Assembly: GCF_028885415.1 (NCBI RefSeq)
Contig: NZ_CP118527.1
Coordinates: 8,122,001-8,186,000, forward strand
Direction of reading: 5' to 3'
Origin: Streptomyces coeruleorubidus
Lineage (GTDB): Bacteria; Actinomycetota; Actinomycetes; Streptomycetales; Streptomycetaceae
Length of the DNA: 64,000 nucleotides
The position numbers and the translations under genes were made by a program. Positions 59,874 through 64,000 of the stretch are shown here, piece after piece. Position 1 is the first letter of the stretch, and each line of letters opens with the position of its first letter. The notes under the pieces are model-generated. The model did not search any database. It had not been told where the DNA came from and saw only the letters and a list, made by a program, of their open reading frames with translations.

Positions 59874-59966
59874 CTTCGGCAGCCGCTGCTACGTTCCCTC
59901 CGAAAGCAAGCCACCGATGTGGCGGAAAACCGGCGCGCACAGGCCGATTGAGGCGGGGAGGGGCTC

Positions 59967-61157
59967 GTGAGACGTATGACCGCACGACCCGGCAACGCCC
60001 ACCAGGCCCGACTGCTCAAGCTGCTGCGCGACGATGGCCCCAACTCCCGGGCCCAGCTGGGCGACCAGGTCGACCTCTCGCGGTCCAAGCTCGCCGTGGA
60101 GGTGGACCGGCTGCTGGAGACGGGGCTGGTCGTGGCCGACGGACTCGCCGCCTCGCGCGGTGGCCGCCGCTCCCACAACATCCGGCTCAACCCCGGGCTG
60201 CGCTTCCTCGGCGTCGACATCGGCGCGACCTCGGTCGACGTCGCCGTCACCAACGCCGAACTGGAGACGCTCGGGCACATCAACCACCCCATGGACGTGC
60301 GCGAGGGACCGGTCGCGGTCTTCGAACAAGTCCTGGCCATGGCCGCCAAGTTGAAGGCCTCGGGGCTCGCGGAGGGGTTCGACGGCGCCGGTATCGGCGT
60401 CCCGGGCCCGGTCCGCTTCCCCGAGGGCATCCCGGTGGCCCCGCCGATCATGCCGGGCTGGGACGGCTTCCCCGTGCGGGAGGCGCTCAGCCAGGAACTC
60501 GGCTGCCCGGTCATGGTCGACAACGACGTGAACCTCATGGCGATGGGGGAGCAGCACGCGGGCGTCGCCCGCACCGTCGCCGACTTCCTCTGCGTCAAGA
60601 TCGGCACGGGCATCGGCTGCGGCATCGTCGTCGGCGGTGAGGTCTACCGCGGTACGACGGGCAGCGCCGGCGACATCGGGCACATCCAGGCCGTGCCCGA
60701 CGGCCGCCCCTGCGCCTGCGGCAACCGGGGCTGCCTGGAGGCCCACTTCAGCGGGGCGGCCCTCGCCCGTGACGCCACGGAGGCCGCCCAGCAGGGGCTC
60801 TCCGCCGAACTGGCCTCGCGGTTGGAGACAGGCGGCGGCCTCACCGCCGTCGATGTCGCCGCCGCGGCCGCCGCCGGTGACGCCACCGCACTCGACCTGA
60901 TCCGCGAGGGCGGCAACCGCACCGGCCAGGTCATCGCCGGCCTGGTCAGCTTCTTCAACCCGGGCCTGGTGGTGATCGGCGGCGGGGTGACCGGCCTCGG
61001 CCACACCCTGCTCGCCGCGATCCGCACCCAGGTCTACCGCCAGTCGCTGCCTCTCGCGACCGGCAATCTGCCCATCGTCCTGGGCGAGTTGGGACCCGCC
61101 GCCGGAGTCATCGGCGCGGCCCGGCTCATCAGCGACCACCTGTTCTCACCCGCGTAA
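59967..61157 (+). CDS. ROK-family transcriptional repressor
   Basis: A 396-residue repressor: N-terminal winged helix (about 10-70, RLLKLLRDDGPNSRAQLGDQVDLSRSKLAVEVDRL) fused to a sugar-kinase-like ROK domain. The zinc signature CACGNRGCLE is present, as are GVDIGATSV and GIGCGIVVGG phosphate loops. It should sense a sugar and control the downstream ABC importer. GTG 59967 lies right behind GGGGAGGGG; ATG 59976 is an alternative with wider spacing. The ABC gene begins 126 bases downstream. Confidence 0.93.
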   Translation: MRRMTARPGNAHQARLLKLLRDDGPNSRAQLGDQVDLSRSKLAVEVDRLLETGLVVADGLAASRGGRRSHNIRLNPGLRFLGVDIGATSVDVAVTNAELETLGHINHPMDVREGPVAVFEQVLAMAAKLKASGLAEGFDGAGIGVPGPVRFPEGIPVAPPIMPGWDGFPVREALSQELGCPVMVDNDVNLMAMGEQHAGVARTVADFLCVKIGTGIGCGIVVGGEVYRGTTGSAGDIGHIQAVPDGRPCACGNRGCLEAHFSGAALARDATEAAQQGLSAELASRLETGGGLTAVDVAAAAAAGDATALDLIREGGNRTGQVIAGLVSFFNPGLVVIGGGVTGLGHTLLAAIRTQVYRQSLPLATGNLPIVLGELGPAAGVIGAARLISDHLFSPA

Positions 61158-61283
61158 CCCCTTTCGACAGCACGGCTCACCAGTACGGCTCACCAGCACA
61201 GCTCCCTGCTCTGCCCTGCCTCGAACACGCCTGCCCGACAAGCGCCCTGCAACCGGCCCGCACGCCCGCCAAGGGGAATCCGC

Positions 61284-62801
61284 ATGGCACCAGAACCACC
61301 GCTGCTCAGCATGTCCGGCATCACCAAGTCGTTCCCCGGAGTCCGGGCGCTCGACGGCGTCGACCTCGACGTCCTGGCCGGTGAGGTGCACTGCCTGCTC
61401 GGCCAGAACGGCGCCGGGAAGTCGACCCTCATCAAGGTCCTGGCCGGCGCCCACCAGCCCGACACGGGCACGATCCGCTGGCGCGGCGAGGAGGTCACCC
61501 TCCGCTCGCCGATCGCCGCCATGCGCCTCGGCATCGCCACCATCTACCAGGAACTCGACCTGGTGGAGCACCTGTCGGTCGCCGAGAACGTCCACTTGGG
61601 CCACGAGCCGACCACCGCCGGGTTCGTCGTCCGCCAGAAGGCCGCGAAGGAGTCAACGACCGCCCTGCTCAAGCGACTTGGACATGCGGAGATCGACCCG
61701 GCCCGGCTCGTCGGGGAGCTGTCCGCGGCGCAGCAGCAGATCGTGTCCATGGCCCGGGCGCTCTCCCACGACGTGCGGCTCATCGTGATGGACGAACCGT
61801 CCGCCGCCCTCGACCCGGACGAGGTCGACAACCTCTTCCGCATCGTCGGTGACCTGACCGCCACCGGCGTCGCCGTCGTCTACATCTCGCACCGCCTGGA
61901 GGAGATCCGGCGCATCGGCGACCGGGTGACCGTGCTCAAGGACGGGCGGGCCGTGGCGAACGGACTGCCGGCGAAGACGACACCGACCCGCGAGGTCGTC
62001 GCCCTGATGACGGGCCGCAACGTCGAGTACGTCTTTCCCGACCGGCCCGTCTCCCCGCCGCCCGGCGAACCGGTGCTGAAGGTCCAAGGGCTGTCGCGAC
62101 AAGGGGAGTTCGAGCCCCTCGACCTGGAGGTACGGCCGGGCGAGATCGTCGGCCTCGCCGGACTCGTCGGCTCGGGCCGCTCCGAGATCCTGGAGACCGT
62201 CTACGGCGCCAGGAAACCGACGTCCGGTCAGGTGCTGGTGGCCGGCAGGCCGTTGAAGCCGGGCAGCGTCCGGGCCGCCGTCCGGGCCGGGCTCGGCCTC
62301 GCCCCCGAGGAACGCAAGGCGCAGGCCCTGCTGATGCTGGAGTCCGTCACCCGCAACGTGTCGGTCTCCTCCATGTCCCGCTTCTCGCGCGGCGGCTGGA
62401 TCGACCGGGGCGCCGAACTCGGGGCCGCCCGGGCCGCGACCCGCGAACTGTCGCTCAGGCCCGACAACCCGTCCGTGCCCGTGCGCACCCTGTCCGGCGG
62501 CAACCAGCAGAAGGCCGTCCTGGCCCGCTGGCTGCTGCGCGGCTGCAAGGTGCTGCTGCTCGACGAACCCACCCGCGGCGTCGACGTCGGCGCCCGCGCC
62601 GAACTGTACGCGGTCGTGCGCCGGCTGGCCGACGAAGGCCTCGCCGTGCTGCTGGTCTCCAGCGAGGTCCCCGAGGTGCTCGGCCTCGCCGACCGCGTCC
62701 TGGTGCTGCGCGAGGGCCGTGTCGTCCACACGGCACCCGCGCGCGAACTCGACGAACACCGCGTACTCGACCTGGTCATGGAAGGAAGCCCGGCGTCATG
62801 A
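61284..62801 (+). CDS. Sugar ABC transporter ATP-binding protein (RbsA/XylG type)
   Basis: A 505-residue tandem ATPase. The first half has Walker A GQNGAGKST, signature ELSAAQQQIVSMARAL (SAAQ variant), and Walker B LIVMDEPSAALD. The second half has a degenerate Walker A GLVGSGRSE, the signature LSGGNQQKAVLARWL and LLLDEPTRGVDVG. This is the pentose/galactoside CUT2 type that works as a single double-domain subunit. ATG 61284 follows AAGGGG. The permease ATG overlaps the stop (ATGA). Confidence 0.95.
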   Translation: MAPEPPLLSMSGITKSFPGVRALDGVDLDVLAGEVHCLLGQNGAGKSTLIKVLAGAHQPDTGTIRWRGEEVTLRSPIAAMRLGIATIYQELDLVEHLSVAENVHLGHEPTTAGFVVRQKAAKESTTALLKRLGHAEIDPARLVGELSAAQQQIVSMARALSHDVRLIVMDEPSAALDPDEVDNLFRIVGDLTATGVAVVYISHRLEEIRRIGDRVTVLKDGRAVANGLPAKTTPTREVVALMTGRNVEYVFPDRPVSPPPGEPVLKVQGLSRQGEFEPLDLEVRPGEIVGLAGLVGSGRSEILETVYGARKPTSGQVLVAGRPLKPGSVRAAVRAGLGLAPEERKAQALLMLESVTRNVSVSSMSRFSRGGWIDRGAELGAARAATRELSLRPDNPSVPVRTLSGGNQQKAVLARWLLRGCKVLLLDEPTRGVDVGARAELYAVVRRLADEGLAVLLVSSEVPEVLGLADRVLVLREGRVVHTAPARELDEHRVLDLVMEGSPAS

Positions 62802-63817
62802 CGCAGCCCGTCTCCCCGCCGCGGGACAGCAGCACCGACAAGGTGCCCCAGGCCCAGCCCCCCGCCTGGCGCGGCCTGATGGCCCGCGCCGACGTCCGTA
62901 CCCTCTCCCTGCTCGGCGTGCTCGCCGTGCTGATCCTCATCGGGGGCATCACCAAGCCCGACGAGTTCCTCGACACCCGCAACCTGCAACTCGTCCTCAC
63001 CCAGGCGTCGGTGATCGGCGTCGTCACCGTCGGCATGACCTTCGTCATCGTCTCCGGCGGCATCGACCTGTCGGTCGGCGCCATCGTCGCCCTCGCCTCC
63101 GTATGGGCGACCACGGTGGCCACCCAGGAGTACGGCTTCACCGGCATCCTCTTCACGGCGGTCGTCGTCGGAGTCGGCTGCGGCCTGGTCAACGGGGTGC
63201 TCATCGCCTACGGCGCGATGGTGCCGTTCATCGCCACCCTCGCCATGCTGGCCTCCGCCCGCGGCCTGGCCCTGCAGATCACCGACGGCAAGACGCAGAT
63301 CGTGACGGTGCCGTCCGTCCTCGACCTGGGCGAACGCGACGCCTACGTCCTCGGCGTCCCGCCCCTGGTCCTGGTCTTCGCGGTCGTGACCGTCATCGGC
63401 TGGCTGGTGCTCAACCGCACGACCTTCGGCCGCCGCACGGTCGCCGTCGGCGGCAACCCGGAGGCCGCCCGGCTCGCCGGCATCGACGTCCGCCGCCAGC
63501 GGCTCTACCTCTACCTGCTGTCCGGGCTGTGCTGCGGCATCGCCGCCTTCCTGCTGATCGTCCTGTCCGGCTCCGGCCAGAACACCAACGGCAACCTCTA
63601 CGAACTCGACGCCATCGCCGCCGCGATCATCGGCGGCACCCTGCTCACCGGCGGCCGCGGCACCATCACCGGCTCCGTGCTCGGCGTCCTGATCTTCACC
63701 ACGATCACCAACATCTTCGCCCTGAACAACCTGCAGAGCGACGTCCAGCAGATCGCCAAGGGCGCGATCATCGTCGCCGCCGTGCTGGTCCAGCGCCGTA
63801 CCGCGAGCACGACCTGA
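62798..63817 (+). CDS. Sugar ABC transporter permease (RbsC type)
   Basis: A 339-residue CUT2 permease with about ten helices. VGMTFVIVSGGIDLSVGAIVALAS and the late GGTLLTGGRGTITGSVLGVL loop are hallmark segments, and NPEAARLAGIDV is the ATPase-contact loop. It forms the membrane channel with the ATPase encoded just upstream (ATGA coupling). The N-terminus has about 40 polar residues before the first helix. Confidence 0.95.
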   Translation: MTQPVSPPRDSSTDKVPQAQPPAWRGLMARADVRTLSLLGVLAVLILIGGITKPDEFLDTRNLQLVLTQASVIGVVTVGMTFVIVSGGIDLSVGAIVALASVWATTVATQEYGFTGILFTAVVVGVGCGLVNGVLIAYGAMVPFIATLAMLASARGLALQITDGKTQIVTVPSVLDLGERDAYVLGVPPLVLVFAVVTVIGWLVLNRTTFGRRTVAVGGNPEAARLAGIDVRRQRLYLYLLSGLCCGIAAFLLIVLSGSGQNTNGNLYELDAIAAAIIGGTLLTGGRGTITGSVLGVLIFTTITNIFALNNLQSDVQQIAKGAIIVAAVLVQRRTASTT

Positions 63818-63834
63818 GGAAAGGGTTCACCGCC

Positions 63835-64000
63835 ATGACCGAGATCACGAGCCGCAGAGGACTGCTCTTCGGGGCCGCCGCCGTCTCCGCCGGTGCCCTC
63901 CTCACGGGCTGCACGAGCAACGAGCCCTCCGACTCCGAGGACGAGCCGGCCGGGAACGACCAGCCCGCCGCCGACGACAAGCCCGGCAAGCAGGTCACCA
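63835..64000 (+). CDS. Sugar-binding lipoprotein of the ABC importer (cut by window end)
   Basis: The first 55 codons are visible. TSRRGLLFGAAAVSAGALLTGC is a combined twin-arginine (RR) signal and lipobox with the lipidated Cys at residue 26, followed by an acidic Ser/Asp/Glu spacer. It should be the periplasmic-type binding protein of the CUT2 importer; the ligand-binding domain lies outside the window. ATG 63835 follows GGAAAGGG. Confidence 0.9.
   Translation, partial: MTEITSRRGLLFGAAAVSAGALLTGCTSNEPSDSEDEPAGNDQPAADDKPGKQVT

Overview
This is a high-GC stretch of an actinomycete chromosome, almost certainly Streptomyces. Codon third positions are strongly G/C, GTG and TTG starts are frequent, TTA leucine codons are almost absent, and the families are typical (XRE-DUF5753, SigB/F/G sigma factor, DUF2795, CBM2 cellulases behind CebR-type boxes). 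I found about 62 protein genes. I saw no rRNA, tRNA, CRISPR array, insertion sequence or prophage. The catalase gene is cut by the left edge and a substrate-binding lipoprotein by the right edge.

Layout. (1) 1-7.7 kb is a stress block. An apparent four-gene operon (CBS protein, membrane protein, DJ-1/PfpI protein, large catalase) follows a DUF2795 gene with a SigB-type promoter, and a perfect 44-bp palindrome lies between them. PoxB-like enzyme, a SigB/F/G-type sigma factor and a cell-wall-type secreted protein follow. (2) 7.9-17.2 kb holds an aminotransferase-fold protein without its catalytic lysine, two metallo-beta-lactamase-fold hydrolases, a DedA protein, a TTA-containing resolvase-like protein, a membrane phosphodiesterase, and a MoxR ATPase coupled to a metallopeptidase/VWA protein. 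(3) 17.3-28 kb holds OsmC, a CorA-like protein (second SigB-type promoter), a glycerophosphodiesterase, a stand-alone dnaK behind a HAIR-like element, an orphan NarJ-like chaperone, several regulators and small metabolic genes. (4) 28-37.9 kb is a plant-cell-wall degradation island: PL11 rhamnogalacturonan lyase, GH74 xyloglucanase-CBM2, CBM2-GH48 and CBM2-GH6. The divergent GH48/GH6 promoters each carry a CebR-like box. (5) 38-49 kb holds methyltransferase, a decayed SDR gene, aldo-keto reductase, acyl-CoA ligase, LysR with a bile-acid-symporter-type transporter, DUF4185 with a GH33 sialidase, and MarR with a quinone-oxidoreductase-type enzyme. (6) 49-59.3 kb is a formate locus: FdhD, a formate dehydrogenase whose alpha chain is split around a NuoE-NuoF fusion, a PanE-like reductase, a divergent oxalate/formate-type MFS carrier with a 46-aa partner, a FabH homologue and a GntR/FCD regulator. 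GTMKAC operator cores occur before both the carrier and the regulator. (7) 59.3-64 kb holds a thioesterase and a ROK-regulated sugar ABC importer.

Most of the DNA is ordinary chromosome with dense, often translationally coupled genes. The most unusual points are the split/fused formate dehydrogenase, the lysine-less aminotransferase, the TTA (bldA-type) codons in the secreted GH6 cellulase, the GH33 sialidase, the CorA-like gene and the resolvase-like gene, and the MoxR-metallopeptidase pair. No database search could be run. Family names rest on motifs read by eye, and all regulatory assignments are predictions.
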